Part shown: in pieces, positions 25,127-32,577 of the stretch | Layout: each line of letters starts with the position of its first letter | Position numbering within the stretch: position 1 is the first letter of the stretch | The notes under the pieces: model-generated | The model's database searches: none | What the model saw: the letters and a program-made list of their open reading frames with translations, nothing else | What the model was told of the DNA's origin: nothing | Made by a program: the position numbers and the translations under genes | Source of the DNA: Bacillota bacterium | GTDB taxonomy: Bacteria; Bacillota; Clostridia; Christensenellales; Aristaeellaceae | NCBI GenBank assembly: GCA_023425025.1 | Contig: JAFADG010000042.1 | Coordinates: 1-32,590 of the forward strand | DNA: 32,590 nt | Reading direction: 5' to 3'

Positions 25127-25246
25127 AATATCAGCTCCTTTTACTTGATTTCCTGTCTAATGTATAACCAAATTCCAGCCGCGTGAATCATGCGGCAAAA
25201 AATCATTCTTTGAAATTGCCAACGCACGTGTCAGCGCTTTTTATGT

Positions 25247-25287
25247 GAAAAAACACACCAGGGCAGCCATTGGGTGACTGCCCCGGT
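25247..25287 (-). terminator. Terminator of the DUF4489-like gene
   Basis: On the minus strand ACCGGGGCAG (25287-25278) pairs with CTGCCCTGGT (25266-25257), ten pairs with one G-U, followed by GTG and a run of six U. Confidence 0.85.
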
Positions 25288-25304
25288 ATGCGTGCTCTGA
25301 TGCT

Positions 25305-25808
25305 TTATACCGCAATGGCCAATGCACTGAGAACGCCATTGACGGTAGCACCGGGAGTAATATCGATGATGGAATTCGTAGACAGATTGACGGAATAGGT
25401 GTAAAAACCCTCCGGCGCGTTTGCATCCATGAATTGGAAGCTGAACGATTCAGATTCCAACAGGTTTACTGTTGTGGCGAACGTATAGGTGGCGCCCACA
25501 CCCATCGGGGTACCGTTGTTGTATACGCGTTGGATCTGGAAGTTCAACGTTACGGATATCCCCAACGGCAGGTTTATGATGCTGGTAAAAGTCAGCAGGT
25601 TATTCGTATTGCCCATACCGGTTGTGTCCAGAGTCGTTGACACAACATTGATCGGACTGGCCAGCAGGGTTGTTATGATTGGCAGGGGTCCGGCGCTGCC
25701 GCCGGAAGCATTCAGCAGCGCCTGCCTGTCACACGCTTGCAGCGGCTGATTCATGACTGGCTGATATTGTCCGCCTGGATACCCGTAGCCATACGCATCA
25801 TTTGACAT
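25305..25808 (-). CDS. DUF4489-like protein, possible spore surface component
   Basis: 167 residues. The N-terminus is Tyr/Gly-rich (MSNDAYGYGYPGGQYQPVMN) and the rest is Thr/Asn/Ser-rich beta sequence (VVSTTLDTTGMGNTNNLLTF, ISVTLNFQIQRVYNNGTP, FSFQFMDANAPEGFYTYSVN). The order and spacing recall the clostridial DUF4489 family, usually Cys-rich small proteins; here there is only one Cys (in LQACDRQ). Function is not established; a coat or exosporium role is a guess. No signal peptide. Start after GAAGGTGATACT; an upstream in-frame ATG at 25895 has no ribosome binding site. A perfect palindrome (ATTGGAGA / TCTCCAAT, 25827-25850) lies just upstream and overlaps a TATACATT sequence that may be a -10. 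Confidence 0.65.
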   Translation of the reverse strand: MSNDAYGYGYPGGQYQPVMNQPLQACDRQALLNASGGSAGPLPIITTLLASPINVVSTTLDTTGMGNTNNLLTFTSIINLPLGISVTLNFQIQRVYNNGTPMGVGATYTFATTVNLLESESFSFQFMDANAPEGFYTYSVNLSTNSIIDITPGATVNGVLSALAIAV

Positions 25809-25973
25809 AGTATCACCTTCGTAATTATTGGAGAAAAGACCGTCTCCAATGTATACTATTCTGCCCCAAACCTCTGTGCTACCGAAAGGCAACAATTACG
25901 TCATGTTTCGAGCCGTCCCTTGCGGCTGTATTGCAGGATGGCGCCAGGCGATCATCAGAAGGCTGCAGAAAAA

Positions 25974-26001
25974 GAAAAAAGCCTTGACGAATCAAAGCTT
26001 T
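25974..26001 (-). terminator. Terminator of tRNA-Lys
   Basis: On the minus strand AAAGCTTTGA (26001-25992), loop TTCG, then TCAAGGCTTT (25987-25978) with one G-U pair and a run of U. It begins about a dozen bases after the tRNA 3' end. Confidence 0.85.
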
Positions 26002-26012
26002 TCAGTATGTCT

Positions 26013-26088
26013 TGGTACACCATCAGGGACTCGAACCCTGGACACCCTGATTAAGAGTCAGGTGCTCTACCAACTGAGCTAATGGTGC
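26013..26088 (-). tRNA. tRNA-Lys (anticodon CTT)
   Basis: 76 bases with encoded CCA. Acceptor GCACCAT/ATGGTGT (first pair G-U) and discriminator A; D arm GCTCAGTTGGTAGAGC; anticodon stem CCTGA/TCAGG with loop CTCTTAA, giving anticodon CTT (reads AAG, Lys); five-base variable loop; T arm CAGGG-TTCGAGT-CCCTG. It is a single-gene unit with its own consensus promoter and terminator. Confidence 0.95.
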
Positions 26089-26133
26089 GCATCGCCGGCA
26101 TTTTTGTGGCGGTTTCCGCTGCCGACGAAGAAT

Positions 26134-26161
26134 ATTATACACGGTTCTGGGCGGATGTCAA
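26134..26161 (-). promoter_or_regulatory. Consensus sigma-A promoter of tRNA-Lys
   Basis: Minus strand TTGACA (26161-26156), 16-base spacer, TATAAT (26139-26134), about 45 bases before the tRNA 5' end. Both hexamers are perfect, in keeping with a stable-RNA gene. Confidence 0.88.
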
Positions 26162-26231
26162 GGGTGAAAATCAGATTTTTTGTAAGAAACCTCATAAGAA
26201 ACCTCACACATATGCACAGCGCGCATACATG

Positions 26232-27413
26232 TCATGCCAGCCCGCCGGCGCTGCGCTTTTTTGACACCGCCATGGCCGTGAGTAGCGCGGCCGCGCCAAA
26301 GCCCAGCATGATCAGCAGGTTGATAAGGACCGGGCCAAGCTCCGCGGCCGAAAAGCCTCGCAGTGCGGCAATGGCATGGTTGTTTTTTATAAACCAGTAG
26401 TTGGGCGTAAAGCTGGCGATGGACAATACCGTTTTATCCAGCATGGCCTGGGGTACAAACGCGCCGGACAAAAAGCTGAAGGCCAGCGTCAGCGTATTTT
26501 GAAGCGGCGCCTGGGCGGAGCGCTTCTTGATCAGGGAACCCAGGAGGAAGCTGATCCCCAGGGCCGCAAGCATATACACAAGGGAGTTCAGGCATAGCCA
26601 CAGGCCTCTTACGCTGATCATGTCCTTGGCGTACATGATAACCCCCATGCCGGACATCAGCGCCCAGCAGACAGCTCCGAATGCGACATTGGCCAGGAAC
26701 ATTTGCAGGTTCATGCTGTTTACCGGCAATGGCGCGCACAGGTTTCTGCGCTTTAAGTCTGTCTCGTTGAACGTCAGCATAAAGGTCGTCACGCCCAGGA
26801 TCAGCACGGCAAACAGTGTGTAGGACATATAGTTGAACACATAGATATGCGCTCCGTCGCTGTTTATCACCGGCGCAGCCGTGCTGACCGTAAAGGGCGC
26901 AGCCTGGCTCAAATCGCTGCGGACAAGCCGCGCAAGCTCCGCAAGGTCATTTCCCCGGCCATACTTCACATACAGCGCCGCGGTGGCAAAATACTTGTCT
27001 GCCAATGATTTGAGCAGCACCGCCTGGGTGGAATCCGGCGTGCCCGCCGCCTCCATCGCAGCATCTTCGCCTTTCAAAAACGCCTCGGTAAAGCCTTCGG
27101 GAATCTTGATGGCGTACTCCACGGTGTGGAAAAACAGCGCATCCTTGAGTGCATCGCCGTTTGCGGACAGTTCCTCCATGGACGCGTGCTCCGAGAAGTA
27201 TTCCCGGAACCCGGCAAGCAGAGGGTTCTCCCCATCCAAATTGATGATGGCAGCCTTGGGCTTGACCGCCGAAAAGGACGCGGGCTGAGCGGAAACCGAA
27301 TCGGTATAAAAAGATGTGATCGTAAAGGTCAGCAGCAGAAAGATCATCATATACATGATCAGCTGCCCGCGGTTGTTGCGGATGACCTTGAAATAAACCT
27401 TAAAGACTTGCAT
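26232..27413 (-). CDS. ABC-2 type transporter permease (second of two)
   Basis: 393 residues. ABC-2 permease layout: a membrane helix near the N-terminus (IMYMMIFLLLTFTITSFYT), a long extracytoplasmic domain of about 150 residues (PKAAIINLDGENPLLAGFREYF onward), then five or so helices at the C-terminus (YTLFAVLILGVTTFMLTF, LGISFLLGSLI, FSFLSGAFVPQAML, LINLLIMLGFGAAALL). It pairs with the permease encoded just upstream, overlapping it by 14 bases, with AAGGAGG inside that gene. With the ATPase they form one exporter of the type that removes lipophilic antibiotics, such as LnrLMN of Bacillus subtilis. Substrate is inferred only from layout. Confidence 0.9.
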   Translation of the reverse strand: MQVFKVYFKVIRNNRGQLIMYMMIFLLLTFTITSFYTDSVSAQPASFSAVKPKAAIINLDGENPLLAGFREYFSEHASMEELSANGDALKDALFFHTVEYAIKIPEGFTEAFLKGEDAAMEAAGTPDSTQAVLLKSLADKYFATAALYVKYGRGNDLAELARLVRSDLSQAAPFTVSTAAPVINSDGAHIYVFNYMSYTLFAVLILGVTTFMLTFNETDLKRRNLCAPLPVNSMNLQMFLANVAFGAVCWALMSGMGVIMYAKDMISVRGLWLCLNSLVYMLAALGISFLLGSLIKKRSAQAPLQNTLTLAFSFLSGAFVPQAMLDKTVLSIASFTPNYWFIKNNHAIAALRGFSAAELGPVLINLLIMLGFGAAALLTAMAVSKKRSAGGLA

Positions 27414-28536
27414 ACTTGCGCCTCCTTATGGCACGGTAGATCAGCAGGCAGAACAGCACCGAGAAGGCTGTCAAAAGGCCCGCGTTCAACCAGAAACGGC
27501 CGTGGGATTCATAGTAGTACAGCGCATAGAACCCATCCGCCACCAATGTGGCCGGGTTGATATAGGAGGACGGCGGGAAGGCCTTGGCGGCAAGATGCTT
27601 CATTTGCACCATCATCAGCCCGGAAAAGAAGGAAAGCACCATGCTGGCTGAAATCAGTATGCCAACCGTAGCCCCCTCGCTTTTGCGGCCGACGGCTGCC
27701 ACCGCCGCGCCAAAGGTGACGCCCATGAAACTGCCGATGAGGCTCAGCAGCAAAACGTACCCTGTTTGCTGGCCGAAATTCACGTTCAGCGCAAAACGCA
27801 GAAAAGCAAGGAGAAGCAGTATCTCACAATACTGTATCACCATCGCCGCGCTCAGCCCCGCCAGAAACACTTTCAGCTTGTGGACGGGCGCAACGCTGAC
27901 CCTGGCCCCCTGGGCGGAAAGATTGGCCTGCGTGTCCAGCATCTCCTGGGCGCCCCAGAAGCTGCCGTACATGCATGTCATGGCCAGCAGCGCGTAAAAG
28001 TAAGCCAGCAGCGTTTCCGGCTCAGGCATTCCGCTCAGCGGCTTCACATAGGTCCGTTGGGCGGACAGGTCATTGATCAGCCCCGTAAACGCGGCTGTGG
28101 GATTCTGGGCAAGCAGCGTCTTTGCCGTTTGGGACATTTGCAGATAGCTGTCCAAGAAGGATTTCAAAATCGTTTGTCCCATGCCCGCGGCGCCAACCAC
28201 CGCGTGCAGGCCGCCCTCCGCGTCTACAAACCCTACGACATCGCCTGATTCCAGCAGCTGCTGGGCTTTGTCAAGGCTGGCGGCCGTCACCTGAAACAGC
28301 GCGTCTTCCCCGACGGAAGCGCCCTGGAGCACGCTTTTAAAGACGGTATCCGCCCGGTAAGCTTCGCTGTCCACCACGACGATGGGAATCTTGCTGAATG
28401 CTTCGGCGGTATACAGGTTGGAAAACGCCAGGCTGAAGAAGATGGACAGCAGGATAGGAAACAGCAGCGTCCAGAAAACCATTTCCCGATTCCGCAAAAG
28501 GTACCTCAGCCGGTAAGAAAACACATGGCGGAACAT
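27400..28536 (-). CDS. ABC-2 type transporter permease (first of two)
   Basis: 378 residues. Same architecture as its partner: N-terminal helix (MVFWTLLFPILLSIFFSLAFSN), large outside domain with VVVDSEAYRADTVFKSVLQ, and C-terminal helices including VLLLSLIGSFMGVTFGAAVAAV and GILISASMVLSFFSGLMM. Tandem divergent permeases like these form a heterodimeric channel. The start MFRHVFSYRLRYLLRNREMV follows AGGAGGGGTATC, ten bases after the ATPase gene. Confidence 0.9.
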   Translation of the reverse strand: MFRHVFSYRLRYLLRNREMVFWTLLFPILLSIFFSLAFSNLYTAEAFSKIPIVVVDSEAYRADTVFKSVLQGASVGEDALFQVTAASLDKAQQLLESGDVVGFVDAEGGLHAVVGAAGMGQTILKSFLDSYLQMSQTAKTLLAQNPTAAFTGLINDLSAQRTYVKPLSGMPEPETLLAYFYALLAMTCMYGSFWGAQEMLDTQANLSAQGARVSVAPVHKLKVFLAGLSAAMVIQYCEILLLLAFLRFALNVNFGQQTGYVLLLSLIGSFMGVTFGAAVAAVGRKSEGATVGILISASMVLSFFSGLMMVQMKHLAAKAFPPSSYINPATLVADGFYALYYYESHGRFWLNAGLLTAFSVLFCLLIYRAIRRRKYASL

Positions 28537-28546
28537 GATACCCCTC

Positions 28547-29479
28547 CTAATCCCTCAGCTGTTTGCCCGTGATCTCCAGAAACACATCGTTCAAGGTGGG
28601 CAGAACAGAATACACGTGGCCAAAGGAAACGTTGTTGTTCTTCAGGCAATCCAGCAGGCGCAAAAGGTTCCTGGCGCCGCCGGCGAACTTCACCGTCAGC
28701 TCCCGCCCGTCATAATCCATGGAGCTGAAACCCGGCAACGCGCGGATGCATTCCATGGCAGCCTGCGTAAGATCCAGCGCTTCGACCGTCACCTTCTCCC
28801 CCACATTGATCATGGCCTTTAGTTCTTCCTTGGTGCCCTGGGCAATCACCTGGCCCTTGTCCATGATGGCGATGCGGGAGCAGATTTGCTCCACCTCCTC
28901 CATATAATGGGAGGTGTAGATGATGGTGGCCCCTTCCCTGTTCAAGCGCGCAATGCCTTCCAGAATGTTGTTGCGGCTTTGGGGGTCAACGGCCACGGTG
29001 GGCTCATCCAGGAGGATGAGCTTGGGCTTGTGGGCGATACCGCAGGCAATGTTCAGCCGGCGTAAAAGGCCGCCGCTCAATTTCTTGGGATAGAACTTTA
29101 TAAAATCCTGCAATCCCACAAACTCGATCGCTTCCTGCACCAAGGCCGCGCGTTTTGCCTTGCCGCCCACATACAGGCCGCAGAAATAGTCGATGTTCTC
29201 CTGCACCGTAAGCTCGTTGAAAACAGCCACGTTCTGCATTACGATGCCGATATCGCGCTTCAGGTCATAGGCGTCCGGCGACATGGGCTTGTCGAACACC
29301 CGGATGTCGCCCTTGTCGTATTTCAAAAGGGACAATAAGCAGTTGATGGCCGTCGTCTTGCCGGAACCGTTGGGCCCCAGCAGCCCGAAAATCTCGCCCT
29401 CCGCCACCTGCAGGTTCAAATGATCCAGTGCGATCAGGTCGCCATACCGCTTGACAAGATTGCTGATGGAAATAACCAT
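28547..29479 (-). CDS. ABC transporter ATP-binding protein (drug-export type)
   Basis: 310 residues. Powers the exporter formed with the next two genes. Walker A GPNGSGKTTAINCLL, Q-loop VMQNVAVFNELTV, signature LSGGLLRRLNIACGIAHKPK (with Leu in place of the usual Gln after LSGG, common in this subfamily), Walker B LILLDEPTVAVDPQSR, and switch His in IYTSHYMEEVE. A C-terminal extension of about 90 residues (TVEALDLTQAAMECIRALPG onward) is like the DrrA/LnrL-type accessory domain. Start after AAGGAGGGAAACAAAC. Divergent from the histidine kinase gene. Confidence 0.95.
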   Translation of the reverse strand: MVISISNLVKRYGDLIALDHLNLQVAEGEIFGLLGPNGSGKTTAINCLLSLLKYDKGDIRVFDKPMSPDAYDLKRDIGIVMQNVAVFNELTVQENIDYFCGLYVGGKAKRAALVQEAIEFVGLQDFIKFYPKKLSGGLLRRLNIACGIAHKPKLILLDEPTVAVDPQSRNNILEGIARLNREGATIIYTSHYMEEVEQICSRIAIMDKGQVIAQGTKEELKAMINVGEKVTVEALDLTQAAMECIRALPGFSSMDYDGRELTVKFAGGARNLLRLLDCLKNNNVSFGHVYSVLPTLNDVFLEITGKQLRD

Positions 29480-29505
29480 GTTTGTTTCCCTCCTTGTTCA
29501 AGTGT

Positions 29506-29569
29506 ATTGTAGCCTTTTTCATAAGGGATAGATAGTGAGGAAAAGCCAAAACGAATATGACATTTGTCA
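29506..29569 (-). promoter_or_regulatory. ABC operon -10 box and upstream palindrome (candidate response-regulator site)
   Basis: On the minus strand TACAAT (29511-29506) is a fair -10, but the -35 position reads TATCTA, a poor match, which suggests an activator is needed. About 50 bases upstream of that -10 lies TGACATTTGTCA (29558-29569), a palindrome with five-base arms, in the gap shared with the divergent kinase gene. A natural candidate to bind it is the NarL-type regulator encoded at 30720-31337. Confidence 0.4.
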
Positions 29570-29646
29570 CATGAATCGGCTATCCTACGCTTGTGCGCCC
29601 ATGGAAAATAGCGTAAAATGGAAGCGTATGCGGGGAGGTGTATGCT

Positions 29647-30723
29647 GTGTTTGAACTGATGGACAAAGGCTTTCTATTGGTTTGCTGTCTTATCATGGGC
29701 CTTGCGCACAGCGCCGAACCCTTCATGGCCATTCCGTTTCTGCTGGCTGTCGCGGCAAGCGCCGCAAACACCTACAAAAGCCTTGCCTGGCTGCGCGGCG
29801 GCAGCATTTGCCTGTTATCCGTGCTCGGCGTATGGGAACCGGCGTTTTTGCTTTTCATTCCCCTGTGCCTGTATGATGTTTTTGTAACACCGCAGGTTTG
29901 GTTCACTTTGTTGCTTGTTCCGCTTTTGATACTGAAATCCCAGACGCTGGGCCTTTCGATGACGGCATTTGTCCTTTTGTTTTCAGGTTCCGCCTTTTTG
30001 CTGAAACAAAAAAACATCCGCTATGTACAGCTGGCGGACAGCCACCATCAATTGCGGGACAGCGCGGCGGAGCTTGCCATGAAGCTGAACAGCACCAACC
30101 GGGAGCTTCGCATCCACCAGGACGAACAGGTGCATTCCGCCATGCTCATGGAGCGCAACCGCATCGCCAGGGAAATCCACGACAACGTCGGGCATTTATT
30201 GTCCAGCGCCATGCTGCAATTGGGCGCGCTGCTCACCGTGACGCAGGCGGAGGATGTCAAAGCGCCGCTGCGCACCTTGAAGGGCACATTGTCGGAAGCC
30301 ATGGGCAGCATACGCCAAAGCGTGCATGGCCTGCACGATGAATCAGTGGACCTGCAGCTGGAGCTTTCCGCCGTCGTACGCAGCTTCTCTTTCTGCCAGG
30401 CGTCCCTGGATTACGATGTGGAATCCAATCCCGACCGGCGGATCAAGTACGCTTTTCTGAACGTGGTCAAGGAGGCCCTCTCCAACGTGATCAAGCACTC
30501 CAATGCCACCCAGGTGTCCGTCACGGTCCGCGAGCATCCGGCGCTGTATCAGCTGGATATCCGGGACAACGGCAAAAACGCGGCCTACGACAAGGAGACT
30601 GCCGGCGGCATCGGCATCGCCAACATGACCAGCAGGATTGCCGATTTGAACGGCCGCTTGCTGATCACCACAGAGAACGGGTTTCATATCTTTATCTCCG
30701 TTCCAAAGGAGGGACCCAAATGA
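29647..30723 (+). CDS. Sensor histidine kinase, NarL/LiaS type (HisKA_3)
   Basis: 358 residues. The N-terminal third is hydrophobic, with four or five membrane helices and almost no outside loop, as in intramembrane-sensing kinases. Then comes a coiled linker (LADSHHQLRDSAAELAMKLN), the HisKA_3 dimerisation box ERNRIAREIHDNVGH with the phospho-accepting His, and a HATPase domain with NVVKEALSNVIKHSNA, DIRDNGKN (a slightly altered G1 box) and GGIGIANMTSRI. Start: GTG at 29647 lies eight bases after GGGGAGG; an in-frame GTG at 29638 overlaps that site and an ATG at 29659 is further off. It overlaps the regulator gene as ATGA. Probably controls the divergent exporter, as LnrJ does in Bacillus. 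Confidence 0.92.
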   Translation: MFELMDKGFLLVCCLIMGLAHSAEPFMAIPFLLAVAASAANTYKSLAWLRGGSICLLSVLGVWEPAFLLFIPLCLYDVFVTPQVWFTLLLVPLLILKSQTLGLSMTAFVLLFSGSAFLLKQKNIRYVQLADSHHQLRDSAAELAMKLNSTNRELRIHQDEQVHSAMLMERNRIAREIHDNVGHLLSSAMLQLGALLTVTQAEDVKAPLRTLKGTLSEAMGSIRQSVHGLHDESVDLQLELSAVVRSFSFCQASLDYDVESNPDRRIKYAFLNVVKEALSNVIKHSNATQVSVTVREHPALYQLDIRDNGKNAAYDKETAGGIGIANMTSRIADLNGRLLITTENGFHIFISVPKEGPK

Positions 30724-31337
30724 GAATCGTCATTGCGGATGATGACAAGCTGGTGTGCTCCTCCCTGAAAACCATGCTGGAGGCCGGCGGCCAGATCACC
30801 GTCGCAGCCACCGGCCATGACGGGAATTCCGCTGTCCTTTTGTATGAGCAGCACAGGCCCGATATCATGCTCATGGATATCCGCATGGGCGCAACGACCG
30901 GCCTGGACGCGGCCCAAGAGATATTGAAAAACCATCCGGAAGCCAAGATTCTGTTTTTGACCACCTTTTCCGATAACGATTACATTTCTCGCGCCCTGAA
31001 AATAGGCGGCAAGGGCTACCTGCTCAAGGAGGACTTTGAGTCCATCGCACCGGCGCTTTTGGCCGTACACGCGGGCCAGCACGTGTTTGGCCAGCCGGTG
31101 ATGGATAAACTGCCCGCGCTGATGGGGCAAAGCAAAAAAGCGCCGGCAGCCGCCCCCCTTACCGATAAGGAGGAACAGGTGCTGGCGCTGATTGCCCAGG
31201 GGAAGAACAACCGTGAAATTGCCGGCGAGCTGTATCTAAGCGAAGGTACGGTGCGCAATTACATCAGCCTGATGCTGGAAAAGCTGGAACTGCGCAACCG
31301 TACGGAGCTTGCGGTGTTTTATTACCGCGGCCAATGA
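30720..31337 (+). CDS. Response regulator, NarL/FixJ family (LuxR-type DNA binding)
   Basis: 205 residues. Receiver domain with acidic pocket ADDD (residues 6-9), phospho-accepting Asp53 in MLMDIRMG, the conserved Thr in FLTTF and Lys in KGYLLKED. A linker rich in Ala/Pro (QSKKAPAAAPL) leads to a LuxR helix-turn-helix: LTDKEEQVLALIAQGKNNRE, then LSEGTVRNYISLMLEKL. Start overlaps the kinase stop by four bases. It ends one base from the end of the convergent methyltransferase gene, with no terminator between them. Confidence 0.95.
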   Translation: MRIVIADDDKLVCSSLKTMLEAGGQITVAATGHDGNSAVLLYEQHRPDIMLMDIRMGATTGLDAAQEILKNHPEAKILFLTTFSDNDYISRALKIGGKGYLLKEDFESIAPALLAVHAGQHVFGQPVMDKLPALMGQSKKAPAAAPLTDKEEQVLALIAQGKNNREIAGELYLSEGTVRNYISLMLEKLELRNRTELAVFYYRGQ

Positions 31338-31338
31338 C

Positions 31339-32172
31339 TTACCCCTTTTGACAGAGAACGCCCAACACCTGCGAATCGTCTGTCAGCGGATCGCCCTTGA
31401 GATTGCTCCACACCGCCCGGACCGCGAAACCGCCCGATTGCAGCTCCCTTTCGATGGATTCCTTCGAATAATAGGTCTGCCAAATGCGGTAGACAGTGCA
31501 TTCCTCATCCAGCACCGCATACAGGTCGCAGGCGACCGACATTTCGGGGTAAAAACAGGTTTTGCAAAGAGCGATATAGGGATGGGGCCGCCAGAAGCCG
31601 GATTCCGCCGCTTCCCAAGAGGCGGCGGCGTTTTTTTGCAGCCTGGCGTAATCATTCAGGCTGTGCACGTCCAGCGCGAAATATCCGCCGGGCCTCAGTG
31701 CCGTATGGATATTTCTCAGTAGCGTCCGGCGGCTTTCGGGCGGCAGCACCCCGTAATCCTTGGAGATCATGACTGCCGCGTCAAAACAGTTTGTGCCAAA
31801 GGGCTTCAAATAGCTGTCAACAACAAAGGCCGCCTGCCGCCCGGCGTTCAGGGTTCTGGCATAGCCGATAGAGCTTTCCGAGCGGTCGATACCGGTGACG
31901 GAAAACCCCTGGCCGCTGAGCTCGCGGGCGTAAAGCCCGGGGCCGCAGCCCAGATCCACAATCGCCGCGCCTTCTTTCAGCCCCATCGCGCGAGGCAGAT
32001 GGCGACAGATGGCGGCGATGGTATCCGGCTTGTAACTGGCCGCGTCCGTCTCCTTTGAAAGATGGGCCTTGAGCATTTCCAGGGAGATATGGGGATCGTT
32101 CCAAAGCTCTGCCCCAGGGGTGAAGATGGCCGGACGGTCGAGTTCCTTGATCCCGTTTGAAATGGAAATCAT
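31339..32172 (-). CDS. Class I SAM-dependent methyltransferase
   Basis: 277 residues. SAM-binding motif I VDLGCGPGLYARELSGQG, motif II VTGIDRSESSIGYA, an acidic/aromatic motif DAAVMISKDYGVLPP, and the RPGGYFALDVHS strand typical of UbiE/Ubie-like class I enzymes. The C-terminal part (CDLYAVLDEECTVYRIWQTYYSK) looks like a substrate domain of the kind seen in small-molecule methyltransferases. Substrate unknown; it does not resemble Erm-type rRNA dimethylases. Start MISISNGIKELDRP is set by GGAGGAATTGAT; a longer open frame upstream runs through the structured leader and is not expected to be coding. It is preceded by a long structured leader with a strong promoter. Confidence 0.88.
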   Translation of the reverse strand: MISISNGIKELDRPAIFTPGAELWNDPHISLEMLKAHLSKETDAASYKPDTIAAICRHLPRAMGLKEGAAIVDLGCGPGLYARELSGQGFSVTGIDRSESSIGYARTLNAGRQAAFVVDSYLKPFGTNCFDAAVMISKDYGVLPPESRRTLLRNIHTALRPGGYFALDVHSLNDYARLQKNAAASWEAAESGFWRPHPYIALCKTCFYPEMSVACDLYAVLDEECTVYRIWQTYYSKESIERELQSGGFAVRAVWSNLKGDPLTDDSQVLGVLCQKG

Positions 32173-32404
32173 ATCAATTCCTCCATATTTTTTGTTATGA
32201 CAGCAAACGAAAAGGGACCCGTATAAAACACGGCATCCCTTTTTTGACAACAAAAAGAGATACCGCCATCGAAAGAACACGCGGGGATAGCAAACAAGCT
32301 TCCTATATGCCTGTTTTGCGTACCGCGTCTTCTTTCATTTCCAGAAAGCGCAGATGTCTGCCCCTTCCGGACGGTATCCCTCCCAAAATCAATCTATTTG
32401 CTGT
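32173..32404 (-). ncRNA. Structured 5' leader of the methyltransferase gene: candidate riboswitch or attenuator
   Basis: Read on the minus strand from the expected transcript start. P1: GGGATACCG (32380-32372) with CGGTATCTC (32265-32257), nine pairs. P2: TCCGGAAG with TTTCTGGA, plus inner GCAG/CTGC. P3: GAAAGAA-g-ACGCGG with CCGCGT-g-TTCTTTC, plus a further arm GCAAAACAGGC/GCTTGTTTGC with one bulge. Together these make a three-way junction. Next, CGGTATCTCTTTTT (32265-32252) can pair fully with AAAAAGGGATGCCG (32244-32231), or that second segment can pair with ACGG-G-TCCCTTTT (32223-32210) as a terminator-like hairpin. P1 and the first alternative share bases, so the states exclude each other. 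Several pairs are G-U on this strand and would be A-C mismatches on the other. Not a class I recognise. Confidence 0.6.
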
Positions 32405-32411
32405 CTTCTAC

Positions 32412-32440
32412 ATTTTATTCCCATAAAAGCAGCATGTCAA
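32412..32440 (-). promoter_or_regulatory. Near-consensus sigma-A promoter of the methyltransferase leader
   Basis: Minus strand TTGACA (32440-32435), 17-base spacer, TAAAAT (32417-32412). Transcription should start near 32404, giving a leader of about 230 bases before the ATG at 32172. The -35 box coincides with the possible end of an insertion sequence starting at 32435. Confidence 0.8.
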
Positions 32441-32577
32441 TGAACCAAACGGTCACTTTCAGGGCGGTCTCATTTAAAAAAGGCAGGGAAGATGTACATA
32501 ACGGCAGAAAAGTGACCTAAAAGCCAAAAGGAGGGAAAGAGAGCAGAAGCGAATAAGAACCAAGAGGTGAAGAGAGA
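32435..32577 (+). mobile_element. Possible left end of an IS21-like insertion sequence
   Basis: From TGTCAATGAACC at 32435 onward the base composition becomes purine-rich on the plus strand. GGTCACTTT (32451-32459) and AAAGTGACC (32509-32517) are nine-base inverted copies. Ends beginning TGTCA with internal repeats of a GTGACC type, followed by a transposase gene reading inward, are how I recall IS21-family ends. The other end and the transposase body lie outside the window, so this is tentative; the repeats could instead be a regulator-binding pair. Confidence 0.3.

Noticed and set aside
32310..32380. Resemblance to a glycine riboswitch (GAAGGGGCA and CAGGCATATAGGA on the minus strand)
   Set aside because: The order and pairing differ: the P1 strands expected for a glycine aptamer do not pair here, the CAGGCA lies inside an arm of P3, and the GAAGGGG lies in P2. 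Similarity of short words only.
32250..32400. T-box leader
   Set aside because: No UGGNACCGCG antiterminator box on the transcribed strand and no specifier-type stem I; the gene downstream is not an aminoacyl-tRNA synthetase or amino-acid gene.
32157..32426. 89-codon open frame on the plus strand across the leader
   Set aside because: No ribosome binding site, unusual composition, and it is antisense to the structured leader; coding is unlikely.
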